Origin: Betaproteobacteria bacterium Ga0077523 | GTDB lineage: Bacteria > Pseudomonadota > Gammaproteobacteria > Burkholderiales > Ga0077523 | DNA: 64,000 nucleotides | Direction: 5' to 3' | Assembly (NCBI GenBank): GCA_001464695.1 | Contig: LNDQ01000039.1 | Coordinates: forward strand, 46,037-110,036 | Shown here: positions 8,430-16,843 of the stretch, piece after piece | Layout of the letters: every line of letters begins with the position of its first letter | Position numbering within the stretch: position 1 is the stretch's first letter | Position numbers and translations under genes: made by a program | The notes under the pieces: model-generated | What the model was told of the DNA's origin: nothing | Databases searched by the model: none | What the model saw: the letters and a program-made list of their open reading frames with translations, nothing else

Positions 8430-10028
8430 ATGGTCGTGCTCGGTTGGCTGCTCGGTGTCGTCATCGCGATCATCGCGATCGCGGTCATCGTCGTATTCCT
8501 GAATCGCTTCTACCGGAAGTCCTCGCGCGACATAGCACTTGTGCGCACCGGTTTCGGCGGTCAGCGCATCGTGATCTCGGGCGGCTGCCTCGCATTGCCG
8601 TTCCTGCACAAGGTCGACGAGATCAACATGCGCACCATCCGCGTGGAGGTGAAGCGCACCGGCGACAAGTCGCTCATCACCACCGACCGCATCCGCGTCG
8701 ACGTGGAACTGGAGTTCTACGTGCGCGTGCTGCCGTCGATCGAGGGCATCGCCACCGCCGCCCAGGCGATCGGTTCGCGTTCGTTCAATCCCGAAGGCAT
8801 CCGCAATCTCCTCGAAGGCCGGTTCGTGGACGCGCTGCAGTCCGTGGCCGCGGCCGAAACCATGGACAGCCTGCACGAGAAGCGCGGCGAGTTCGTGCGT
8901 CACGTGGCCGACATGCTGCGGGAGAACCTGCAGCACAACGGCGTGCTGCTCGACTCCGTCTCGCTCACCCGGTTGGACCAGGCCTCCTTCGCCGCGCTCG
9001 ACGAGAACAACGCGTTCAACGCGGTCGGAATGCGCAAACTGGCCGAGATCATCTCGAGCAACCGCAAGAAGCGCACGGAGATCGAAGCCGAGGCCGAAAT
9101 CGCGGTGCGCCAGACACAGCTCGACGCCACCAAGCGGCGGCTGCTGCTCGCGCAGGAAGAAGAGCAGGCACAACTCGGCCAGCGTCTCGAGATCGAGAAG
9201 GTGAAGGCATCCACGGAAGCCGAGTCCGCCAAGGCGCGCGAGCAGGCCATGGTTGCCACCGAGAACGCCCGGATCGAGCGCGAGCGGGAGACCAAGGCGC
9301 TCGAGATCACCAAGCAGCGCGAGCTGCGCAAGCTCGAGATCGAATCCCAGTTGAACTCCGAGCTGCGCAAGGTCGACAGTTCGATCCAGCTCGCCAACAA
9401 GCACGTGGAAGAGGCGAAAGCGCAAGCCCAGGCCGAGATCGCCCGCACCGAGATCGTGCTCGCCCAGGAGCACGTGCAGACCGAGCGCGAGCGCGCAGTC
9501 GCCGACCGGTCACGCGAGATCGCCGCCAAGCGTGTACTCGAGGAGGGCGAAACCGCCGCCGCCAACGCCGAGACCGAGGCCGGCGTGCTGATCAAGCGCG
9601 CGCAGGCCGAATCGCAGGCGACGCGCGCCCGCGCGGAAGCCGAGCGCGCGCGCCTGCTGGCGGAATCGGAAGGTGCCGCCGCTCGCATCAAGGCCGAGAA
9701 CTCGCGCACCGAGAGCCTCATGCACCTCGAGCTGGAGCGCTACCGTCTTGACAAGCTGCCCGAGATCGTCGAGCAGATGATGAAGCCGGCGGAAAAGATC
9801 GACAGCATCCGCATCCACCAGGTGAGCGGCTTCAACGGCGCTCCGGGTCAACCGGGCACGACCACGGCCGGAGATGCCGGCGCTGCGCGCCCGCCGATCA
9901 ACCAGGTCATGGACAGCATCCTCGGCATGGCGCTGCAACTGCCGGCCCTGAAGAGCATCGGCGAATCCATCGGCTACGACTTCTCCGGCGCGTTGCCCAA
10001 GTCCGAAGGCGGCACCAGCAAGGAGTGA
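8430..10028 (+). CDS. Flotillin / YqiK-type SPFH membrane protein
   Basis: A 532-aa protein with one N-terminal transmembrane helix at about residues 4-24. An SPFH/band-7 domain (about 30-220) follows, and then a very long Glu/Ala/Lys/Arg-rich coiled coil (about 220-440) with many EAE and RAE heptads. The C-terminal tail is Gly/Pro-containing. Flotillins oligomerise on the inner membrane and organise membrane microdomains. No NfeD-type partner is adjacent. The start has a GAGAGGGAGAG purine run upstream. Length and architecture match the family. Confidence 0.9.
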   Translation: MVVLGWLLGVVIAIIAIAVIVVFLNRFYRKSSRDIALVRTGFGGQRIVISGGCLALPFLHKVDEINMRTIRVEVKRTGDKSLITTDRIRVDVELEFYVRVLPSIEGIATAAQAIGSRSFNPEGIRNLLEGRFVDALQSVAAAETMDSLHEKRGEFVRHVADMLRENLQHNGVLLDSVSLTRLDQASFAALDENNAFNAVGMRKLAEIISSNRKKRTEIEAEAEIAVRQTQLDATKRRLLLAQEEEQAQLGQRLEIEKVKASTEAESAKAREQAMVATENARIERERETKALEITKQRELRKLEIESQLNSELRKVDSSIQLANKHVEEAKAQAQAEIARTEIVLAQEHVQTERERAVADRSREIAAKRVLEEGETAAANAETEAGVLIKRAQAESQATRARAEAERARLLAESEGAAARIKAENSRTESLMHLELERYRLDKLPEIVEQMMKPAEKIDSIRIHQVSGFNGAPGQPGTTTAGDAGAARPPINQVMDSILGMALQLPALKSIGESIGYDFSGALPKSEGGTSKE

Positions 10029-10104
10029 GTGCAGGCCCGTTCATCGCGCCGACGGCGTTGAATCGTTCCGCATGCATCGTCGGAACAACCACAGGGAGCA
10101 GAAC

Positions 10105-11331
10105 ATGAGGGTTTCTAGGCGGGACTTTCTGGGCGCCACCGGCGCCCTTGCGGTATCGAGCAGTCTCGGGTCCGTCGGGGCGTTCGCCCAGGGCAAAGAC
10201 ATTCTGCTGGGGTCGGTGCTCGACAATTCCGGCAATCTCGACATCTACGGCAAGCCGATGGTCATGGCCACGACCATGGCGGTCGAGGAATTGAATGCCG
10301 CCGGCGGACTGCTCGGCCGCAAGATCAAGGCGATCCAGTACGACACCCAGTCGGACATCGCGCTCTACACCAAATTCGCACAACAGCTCGCGCGCACCGA
10401 CAAGGTGGATGTCGTACATGGCGGCATCACCTCGGCCTCGCGCGAAGCGATCCGCCAGACCTTCAAGCGGGCCAACACCCTGTACTTCTACAACGTGCTG
10501 TACGAAGGGGGGGTGTGCGACCGCAACTGCGTGGTGACCGGCACGACGCCGGCTCAGGCGGTGGAGCCGATCGTCGAGTACGCCATGAAGAAGTGGGGCA
10601 ACAAGGTCGTGATCCTGGCGGCCGACTACAACTACGGCCAGATCACCGCCAAGTGGCTGCAGCACTACATCAAGGAGCGCAGTGGCACGGTGGCTTCCAC
10701 CGACTTCTTCCCGCTCGACGTCGCCGACTTCGGTTCGACCATCGCCAAGATCCAGCAGGCCAGCCCGAACTTCGTGGTGGCGGCACTGGTGGGCGGCGCG
10801 CACATGGCGTTCTTCCGCCAGTGGGCCGCTTCCGGCATGAACAAGAAGATTCCGCTCACCTCCACCACCTTCGGCGTGGGTAACGAACACCTGGCGCTGT
10901 CACCCGCCGAGGGCGACGGCATCGTCATCGCGGGCAACTACAGCCAGGAAGCGCAGACGCCGGCGAACCAGGAGTTCCTCGCGCGCTGGAAGAAGCGCTT
11001 CGGCGACACCAAGATCGTGCACGAGATCGCCGTGTCGCAGTACCAGGGCATCTACGCCTGGGCCGAGACGGTGAAGAAGGCCGGCACGCTCGAGCGCGAA
11101 GCGATGCTGAAGGCGGTCGAGTCCGGCATCACGATCACCGGACCGGCGGGCACGGTGAGCATCGATCCCAAGACGCACCACGCCGCACTGGACATCCACC
11201 TGATGGAAGTGAAGAACCAGAAGCTCACCATCATCAACACGGTGAAGCAGCGTCCGCCGTCCGATACGGCGCAGTTCTGCGATCTCCTCAAGAACCCGAA
11301 CGACAACAAGCAGTACGAAGTAAAGATCTGA
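10105..11331 (+). CDS. Amide/urea-type ABC transporter substrate-binding protein, Tat-exported
   Basis: A 408-aa type-I periplasmic binding protein of the AmiC/UrtA/FmdD group. The start is ATG 10105 behind CAGGGAG. The N-terminus MRVSRRDFLGATGALAVSSS is a twin-arginine signal. The mature part shows GSVLDNSGNLDIYGKP, YFYNVLYEGGVCDRNC and AADYNYGQ, features typical of short-chain amide and urea binding proteins. It is the first gene of the run permease-permease-ATPase-ATPase/amidase, all on the plus strand, so it delivers substrate to that importer. The attached amidase suggests an amide ligand. Confidence 0.88.
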   Translation: MRVSRRDFLGATGALAVSSSLGSVGAFAQGKDILLGSVLDNSGNLDIYGKPMVMATTMAVEELNAAGGLLGRKIKAIQYDTQSDIALYTKFAQQLARTDKVDVVHGGITSASREAIRQTFKRANTLYFYNVLYEGGVCDRNCVVTGTTPAQAVEPIVEYAMKKWGNKVVILAADYNYGQITAKWLQHYIKERSGTVASTDFFPLDVADFGSTIAKIQQASPNFVVAALVGGAHMAFFRQWAASGMNKKIPLTSTTFGVGNEHLALSPAEGDGIVIAGNYSQEAQTPANQEFLARWKKRFGDTKIVHEIAVSQYQGIYAWAETVKKAGTLEREAMLKAVESGITITGPAGTVSIDPKTHHAALDIHLMEVKNQKLTIINTVKQRPPSDTAQFCDLLKNPNDNKQYEVKI

Positions 11332-11406
11332 TAGCTGTGGCAGTGCGGGGGCGGCATTCGTCGCCCCCACCCCTCATCCCCAGCCCCTAGCCCCTCACGC
11401 GAAGCC

Positions 11407-12276
11407 GTGGACTACGCCGCCGTCGTCATCCTCGAGATCCTCTACATGATCTCGTTCATCGCGCTGGTGAGCGCCGGACTGGCGGTGGTGTTCGGGATGA
11501 TGCGGGTCATCAATCTCGCCCACGGCGAATTCGTGATGCTGGGCGGCTACACGACTCTTGCCTGCCAGCGCGCCGGCATCGATCTGTGGTTTTCCATGCT
11601 CATCCTGGCCCCCCTCGTGGTGGGCCTGGTGGGTCTCATCGTGGAGCGGCTGGTCATCCGCTTCCTGTACGGTCGCATGATCGACACCATGCTCGCGACC
11701 TGGGGGCTGTCGCTGCTGCTGATCGGCATCGTCACTCTGATCTTCGGCAGCTCGGCGGTGAATGTGCCCACACCCATCCCGGGCTACCAGCTCGGGGCGT
11801 ACCAGATGGGCGGCTACAACCTGTTCATCATCGGCGTCACGGTCGCGCTCTACATCGGCATGTGGCTGGTGCTGCGCTATACGCGCCTCGGGCTGATCGC
11901 GCGCGGTGCCATGCAGAACGCCGACATCGCCGCGTCGCTCGGCTACAACCCGCGCACGGTATACATGGTGACCTTCACCATCGGCGCAGCGCTGTCCGGC
12001 TTCGCCGGCGGCGTGCTCGCGCCGCTTACCGGTTTGCTCCCTGCATCGGGCGGCGGCTACATCGCGCAATCGTTCATCGCCGTGATCACCGGCGGGGCCG
12101 GCGCCGTCATTTCAGGCACGCTCGCAAGCTCGGTCCTGTTCGGCGCCATCAGTCAGATCGTGTCCTTCGCCTCCGGACCGGTGCTGGGCGACATCGTCAT
12201 GCTGGGGCTCGCCATCGTGCTGCTGCGCTTGATGCCCACCGGCATCAGCGGCCGCTTCTTCCGGAACAGCCAGTGA
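11407..12276 (+). CDS. ABC transporter permease, LivH/UrtB type
   Basis: A 289-aa inner-membrane permease with about eight hydrophobic helices. The NLAHGEFVMLGGY motif near the N-terminus is diagnostic for the LivH half of branched-chain amino-acid, urea and amide importers. GARGAMQN-type cytoplasmic loop residues sit near 160-165. The start is GTG 11407. Its TGA overlaps the GTG start of the next permease, which indicates coupled translation. It pairs with the LivM-type gene to form the pore. Confidence 0.92.
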   Translation: MDYAAVVILEILYMISFIALVSAGLAVVFGMMRVINLAHGEFVMLGGYTTLACQRAGIDLWFSMLILAPLVVGLVGLIVERLVIRFLYGRMIDTMLATWGLSLLLIGIVTLIFGSSAVNVPTPIPGYQLGAYQMGGYNLFIIGVTVALYIGMWLVLRYTRLGLIARGAMQNADIAASLGYNPRTVYMVTFTIGAALSGFAGGVLAPLTGLLPASGGGYIAQSFIAVITGGAGAVISGTLASSVLFGAISQIVSFASGPVLGDIVMLGLAIVLLRLMPTGISGRFFRNSQ

Positions 12277-13325
12277 AGATCTGGCCTTCCATCGGCCAGA
12301 TGCGCTGGGGCTGGTTCCTGCTCGGCGCAGCCGTGATCCTGCTATGGCCCGTGTTCTTCGACACGCACACCCCGACGATCCTGCTCGTGTGGGCGCTCTT
12401 TGCACTTTCGCTCGGACTCATGTGGGGCTACGCCGGCCTGCTGTCGTTCGGTCACACCGCCTACTTCGGACTCGGTGCATACGTCTACGCGATTGCGGTC
12501 GTCAACATCGGCGAGAGCACCGTACCGTTGCTCCTGGCCATGCTGGTCCCCGCCATCGTCGCCGCGATCATCGGCGCGATGATGTTCTACGGGCGCATCA
12601 GCGACGTCTACATGGGTGTGATCACGCTGGTGGTGAGTCTCATCCTGTTCAAGTTCATGAGCGCCACCGCCGGCGACAAGTACGCGATCGGCGATGCACG
12701 CCTCGGTGGCTTCAATGGCATTCCCGGTTTCCCGGTGCTGAACGTCCCCGGGCTGCCCGACGTTTCGCTGTTCGGCGTGCCGATGTACTACGTCGCCGCT
12801 GTGGCGCTGCTCGGCTGCTATCTCATCAGCCGCTGGCTCCTCGCCCGCTCCTTCGGGCGCGTGCTGGTGGGCATCCGCGAGAACGAAGCACGTTGCGAAC
12901 TGCTCGGCTACAGCGTCCCGGCATACAAGACGGCGATCTTCTCGATCAGTGCCGCGATGGCCGGGCTCGCCGGCTGCCTGTTCGCGAACTGGGCGGAGAT
13001 CGTGACGCCGAGCGTGTTCAGCCTGCGCTCCGCCGCTGAGGTCATCATCTGGGTGATCGTCGGCGGCCTCGGCACGCTGGTCGGACCGATCCTCGGCGCG
13101 ATGGTGCTGGGCATGTTGAAACTGCTGCTGAGCGAACAGACCGTCATCGATAACTCGCTCATCCTCGGCTTCATCCTCGTGGTCGTGGTGCTGGCAATCC
13201 CGCGCGGCGTCGTACCGGCGCTACAGGGCTGGTTCGGAAAGCGCACCCGGATCCGCACGCAACGTGCAGTGCACGTGCGAGCGCGACGCCGGGTCGCCGC
13301 ACCCGCTCCGGGACGAACACCGTGA
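12273..13325 (+). CDS. ABC transporter permease, LivM/UrtC type
   Basis: A 350-aa permease starting at GTG 12273, overlapping the previous stop by 4 bases. It has multiple hydrophobic helices, the GYAGLLSFGHTAYFGLGAY motif typical of LivM proteins, and the IRENEARCELLGY coupling loop that contacts the ATPases. The last 35 residues form an unusually Arg-rich tail (RTRIRTQRAVHVRARRR) after the final helix. It overlaps the next ATPase start by 4 bases. It is the second membrane subunit of the amide-type importer. Confidence 0.92.
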   Translation: MKIWPSIGQMRWGWFLLGAAVILLWPVFFDTHTPTILLVWALFALSLGLMWGYAGLLSFGHTAYFGLGAYVYAIAVVNIGESTVPLLLAMLVPAIVAAIIGAMMFYGRISDVYMGVITLVVSLILFKFMSATAGDKYAIGDARLGGFNGIPGFPVLNVPGLPDVSLFGVPMYYVAAVALLGCYLISRWLLARSFGRVLVGIRENEARCELLGYSVPAYKTAIFSISAAMAGLAGCLFANWAEIVTPSVFSLRSAAEVIIWVIVGGLGTLVGPILGAMVLGMLKLLLSEQTVIDNSLILGFILVVVVLAIPRGVVPALQGWFGKRTRIRTQRAVHVRARRRVAAPAPGRTP

Positions 13326-14044
13326 GCGAAGCCGTCGTCGAGACCATCGAGCTCACCAAACGCTTCGGCGGGGTGACCGCGGTGGATCGCGTGAACTTCC
13401 GCCTCGGCGAGCGCGAACTGCGCTGCCTGATCGGCCCGAACGGTGCGGGCAAGAGCACGTTCTTCAAGTGCCTCACCGGTCAGTATCCCCTCGATCACGG
13501 CAGCGGACGCATCCTGATCCGCGGCAACGACGTCGGCGGCCTGCGGCCGCACCACATCGTCCGCATGGGTGTGGGCATCAAGACCCAGGTGCCGTCGGTG
13601 ATGAACGGACTCACCGTGATGGAGAACCTGTGGCTCGCCGCGCGCCGCACCCACGGCTGGGACCGCTGCGGGTCCGAAGTCCAGCGCGTCGTGGACGAAG
13701 TGGGCCTCGGCGACATCGCCCGCCGCACGGTGGGCGAACTGGCCCATGGCCAGCGACAGATGGTGGAGATCGGCATCGTGCTCGCGCAGGAGCCGTGGCT
13801 CGTGCTGCTCGACGAACCCGCGGCCGGCATCACGGGCGCCGAAGTGGAACGGCTCGTGAGTCTCATCCGGCAGATCAACCAGACCGCTTCCGTGATCGTG
13901 GTCGATCACGACATGGAATTCGTGCGCATGCTGGGTACCGACATCACAGTGTTCTATCAGGGTGCGGTGTTGATGGAAGGGCACGTGGACGAAGTCCTGG
14001 CCGACGCGCGGGTGCGCGAGGTCTACATCGGGAATCGGGCATGA
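13322..14044 (+). CDS. ABC transporter ATP-binding protein, LivG/UrtD type
   Basis: A 240-aa ATPase starting at GTG 13322. Walker A is GPNGAGKST (about 38-46), the signature region is GELAHGQRQM, and Walker B is WLVLLDEPAAGI. The ABC signature is degenerate (LAHGQ instead of LSGGQ), as is common in urea/amide UrtD-type subunits. It is cytoplasmic and pairs with the ATPase half of the next gene. A 90-bp palindromic repeat separates it from that gene. Confidence 0.92.
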   Translation: MSEAVVETIELTKRFGGVTAVDRVNFRLGERELRCLIGPNGAGKSTFFKCLTGQYPLDHGSGRILIRGNDVGGLRPHHIVRMGVGIKTQVPSVMNGLTVMENLWLAARRTHGWDRCGSEVQRVVDEVGLGDIARRTVGELAHGQRQMVEIGIVLAQEPWLVLLDEPAAGITGAEVERLVSLIRQINQTASVIVVDHDMEFVRMLGTDITVFYQGAVLMEGHVDEVLADARVREVYIGNRA

Positions 14045-14050
14045 GGCGTT

Positions 14051-14140
14051 GCCCCCATCCCAACCTTCTCCTGCCTTCGGCGGGGGAAGGGGTGTACGCC
14101 CCTTCCCCCAGCTTTGCTGGGGGAAGGTTGGGATGGGGGC
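14051..14140. repeat. Palindromic intergenic repeat, family 1, copy B (complete)
   Basis: This is the most complete copy. The 17-base ends at 14051-14067 and 14124-14140 (GCCCCCATCCCAACCTT and its complement) are perfect inverted repeats. Inside are two smaller hairpins around a central GGGGAAGGGG-TGTA-CGCCCCTTCCCC palindrome. It sits inside the importer operon between the LivG-type gene and the ATPase-amidase fusion, 16 bases before the fusion's ATG. Confidence 0.9.
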
Positions 14141-14156
14141 CAGCGGACTCATCGAC

Positions 14157-16616
14157 ATGACAACGCAAGCAGAAGCCACCTCCAACCCCGAAGCCGCCGA
14201 CGTCTTCGAAGTCAACGACGTACGCGCCGGTTACGGCCACGTGCCGGTCCTGCACGGTGTCTCCCTCGCCCTTGCCGCCGGCGACGCCCTGGGCATCGTC
14301 GGCCACAACGGCATGGGCAAGACCACGCTGCTGAAAGCGCTGATGGGGCTGCTGCCCGTCACCTCGGGCGTGATCACGCTGGACGGCGTCGACATCACGC
14401 GCGAACCCGCCTACGCCCGCAGCCGTCTCGGCATCGCCTACGTGCCGCAAGGCCGTGGCATCCTCCCGGCCCTGACCGCACTCGACAACCTGCGCCTCGC
14501 ATGGAGCCGCGACACCGAAGAGACCGAACAGGAATCGCTCGATCGCGTGCTCGCGTTGTTTCCTCGACTCACGCAACTGCTCGACCGGCGCGGCGGCAGC
14601 CTGTCGGGTGGCGAACAACAATTGCTGGCGCTCGCCCGTGCACTCATGGCGAGCCCGTGGATGCTGCTGCTCGACGAGCCGTCGGAAGGCATCCAGCCAT
14701 CCATCGTGCAGGAGATCGGCCAGACGCTGTCGCGTCTGCGACACGAAGCGGGACTCACCATGATCGTGGTGGAACAGAACCTCGATCTGGTGCTCGATGT
14801 CGCGAATCGCATCGCCGTGCTGGAGAAAGGGCGCATCGAACGCGTGCTCGACACCGACAAGCTCGTCGGCGGCGAGCTTGCCACGGTCCTGGGCATGGGC
14901 GCGGCACGCATCACGCGCGGCACGGCACGTGCCGCGCTTGCTCCCGCTCGAGCACCTGCGCTGCCGCAGCGTCCCGCGGCTGCACCTCCTCGCGCCGACA
15001 CGCCACGCGTCGACGTACGCCCGCTTCCACAGTCATCGGGTCCGACCAGTCCGCCGCCCGCGGCGGCCGCACCCGCCGTCCATTCGTCAGGGGTCACCAT
15101 GGCAACCGTCAAACGTCCCACCCTCGCACAGATGAAGGAGGTCGTCGCCTCGCTCCACATGAGCATGTCGGATCGCGAAGTGGCGGACTACATGGAGGTC
15201 ATGGAAGGTGCGATGCAGGCCTACGATCGCATCGCGCAACTGCCGGACAACCTCCCCGCGGTGCGCTACCCGCGCACGCCGGGCTACCGGCCCGGCGCGG
15301 CGGAGAACCCGATGAACGCGTGGGCGGTGAAGAGCGAAGTGCGCGGGGCACCCTACGGCCCGCTGTCGGGCAAGCGCGTGGTGCTGAAGGACAACGTGTG
15401 CCTCGCCGGCGTGCCGATGATGAACGGTGCGTCCACGCTCGAAGGCTACGTTCCCGACATCGACGCCACCGTGGTGACGCGCCTGCTCGATGCGGGCGCA
15501 ACCATCGTGGGCAAGGCGCACTGCGAATACTTCTGCCTCTCGGGCGGCAGCCACACTTGTGCGGCAGGGCCGGTGCACAACCCGTTCAAGTACGGCTACA
15601 TGGCCGGTGGTTCTTCGAGCGGTTCCGGTGCACTGGTGGGTGCGGGCGAGGTGGAGATCGCGATCGGCGGTGACCAGGGCGGTTCCATCCGCATGCCGGC
15701 CGGTTGGTCCGGCTGCTACGGCATGAAGCCCACTCACGGTCTCGTGCCCTACACCGGTGTCATGCCCATCGAGGCGACGATCGATCACACCGGGCCGATG
15801 ACCACGACGGTCGCCGACAACGCGCTGGTTCTCGAGGTGCTCGCCGGGCCCGATGGCCTCGATCCGCGCCAGTACGACGTGCGGGTGGACAAGTACACCA
15901 CGGCACTCGGTCGCGGTGTGGCAGGACTGCGCATCGGCATCGTCACCGAAGGCTTCAACCGGCCGGAGAGCGAAAGCGACGTGGACCAGAAAGTGCGCGC
16001 CGCTGCCGATCGCTATCGTGCGCTCGGAGCCACCGTCGAGGAAGTCTCGATCCCGATGCACCTCGACGGACCGGCCATCTGGACGCCGATCGCTCTCGAA
16101 GGCCTGCAGGCCCAGATGATGAACGGCAACGGCATGGGCTTCAACTGGAAGGGGCTCTACACCACCAGCCTGCTGGACGCCCACGCCAACTGGCGCGCAC
16201 GCGCCAACGAGCTGTCCCAGACCCTGAAGCTCTCCATGATGGTCGGCGAGTACTTCATGAAGCAGTACCGCGGCCATTTCTATGCGAAAGCCCAGAACCT
16301 CGGGCGCTTGCTGACGAAGGCCTACGACGACGCCTTCGGACGTTTCGACTTGCTGCTCATGCCCACGCTGCCGATGAAGGCGATGCCGATTCCGCCCACC
16401 AACGCGCCGTTGGCGCTGTACGTCCAGAGCGGGCTGGGCATGGTCAACAACACCTGCCCGTTCGACGTCACGGGCCATCCGGCCATGAGCATCCCGTGCG
16501 GCATGAGCCAGGGCCTGCCAATCGGCCTGATGCTGATCGCGCGGCACTACAACGAGTCGACGATCTACCGCGCTGCGCACGCGTTCGAGCAGCTGGGCGA
16601 CTGGCGGAATATGTAA
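14157..16616 (+). CDS. Fusion: LivF-type ABC ATPase + amidase-signature amidase
   Basis: One open frame of 819 aa. Residues 15-250 are a LivF-type ATPase: Walker A GHNGMGKTT (49-57), signature LSGGEQQ (149-155), Walker B LLLDEPSEG, and VEQN switch. Residues 250-314 are an Ala/Pro-rich linker. From Met315 onward is an amidase of the nitrile-hydratase-associated type: Lys411 (VVLKDN), cis-Ser486 (GGSSSGS) and nucleophile Ser510 (GGDQGGSIR). It would energise import and hydrolyse the imported amide on the cytoplasmic side. ATG 14157 is chosen because the frame upstream is repeat DNA; no clear ribosome site precedes it. Internal ATG 15099, with AGGGG upstream, could also yield free amidase. Confidence 0.88.
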   Translation: MTTQAEATSNPEAADVFEVNDVRAGYGHVPVLHGVSLALAAGDALGIVGHNGMGKTTLLKALMGLLPVTSGVITLDGVDITREPAYARSRLGIAYVPQGRGILPALTALDNLRLAWSRDTEETEQESLDRVLALFPRLTQLLDRRGGSLSGGEQQLLALARALMASPWMLLLDEPSEGIQPSIVQEIGQTLSRLRHEAGLTMIVVEQNLDLVLDVANRIAVLEKGRIERVLDTDKLVGGELATVLGMGAARITRGTARAALAPARAPALPQRPAAAPPRADTPRVDVRPLPQSSGPTSPPPAAAAPAVHSSGVTMATVKRPTLAQMKEVVASLHMSMSDREVADYMEVMEGAMQAYDRIAQLPDNLPAVRYPRTPGYRPGAAENPMNAWAVKSEVRGAPYGPLSGKRVVLKDNVCLAGVPMMNGASTLEGYVPDIDATVVTRLLDAGATIVGKAHCEYFCLSGGSHTCAAGPVHNPFKYGYMAGGSSSGSGALVGAGEVEIAIGGDQGGSIRMPAGWSGCYGMKPTHGLVPYTGVMPIEATIDHTGPMTTTVADNALVLEVLAGPDGLDPRQYDVRVDKYTTALGRGVAGLRIGIVTEGFNRPESESDVDQKVRAAADRYRALGATVEEVSIPMHLDGPAIWTPIALEGLQAQMMNGNGMGFNWKGLYTTSLLDAHANWRARANELSQTLKLSMMVGEYFMKQYRGHFYAKAQNLGRLLTKAYDDAFGRFDLLLMPTLPMKAMPIPPTNAPLALYVQSGLGMVNNTCPFDVTGHPAMSIPCGMSQGLPIGLMLIARHYNESTIYRAAHAFEQLGDWRNM

Positions 16617-16637
16617 GGCGTGGCGACGTGCGCCGTT

Positions 16638-16727
16638 GCCCCCGCCCTAGCCCTCCCCCGGCGACGCCGGGGGAGGGGATGTACACCCCTTCCCCCAACT
16701 TTGTTGGGGGAAGGCTGGGATGGGGGC
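16638..16727. repeat. Palindromic intergenic repeat, family 1, copy C
   Basis: The left end reads GCCCCCGCCCTAGCCCTCCC and the right end GGGAAGGCTGGGATGGGGGC. An internal CCCCCGGCGACGCCGGGGG hairpin and the core GGGGATGTACACCCC match copy B's layout. It is about 90 bases long and lies just after the ATPase-amidase stop. Confidence 0.85.
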
Positions 16728-16752
16728 AGCTGCTCGATGATGGTGACCGCAA

Positions 16753-16800
16753 GCCCCCTCCCTAACCCTCCCCCGGCTTTGCCGGGGGAGGGAATGTACA
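16753..16800. repeat. Palindromic intergenic repeat, family 1, copy D (half element)
   Basis: GCCCCCTCCCTAACCCTCCC, then a CCCCCGGCTTTGCCGGGGG hairpin and the core GGAATGTACA, stopping at the centre of the full element. It is 25 bases after copy C and fills the rest of the gap before the decayed acyl-CoA ligase. Confidence 0.8.
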
Positions 16801-16843
16801 GCCAGTTCGAAGTTCGCGGCAGTGACCACAACGTGGCTGCTCC

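Noticed and set aside
6827..8488. 553-codon minus-strand frame opposite degP
   Set aside because: Antisense to the full protease with intact triad and PDZ domains; no homology signs.
15099..16616. Separate amidase gene beginning at ATG 15099
   Set aside because: The frame is continuous with the ATPase half and only a weak AGGGG precedes the ATG. Kept as a possible internal start within the fusion entry, not as a separate gene.
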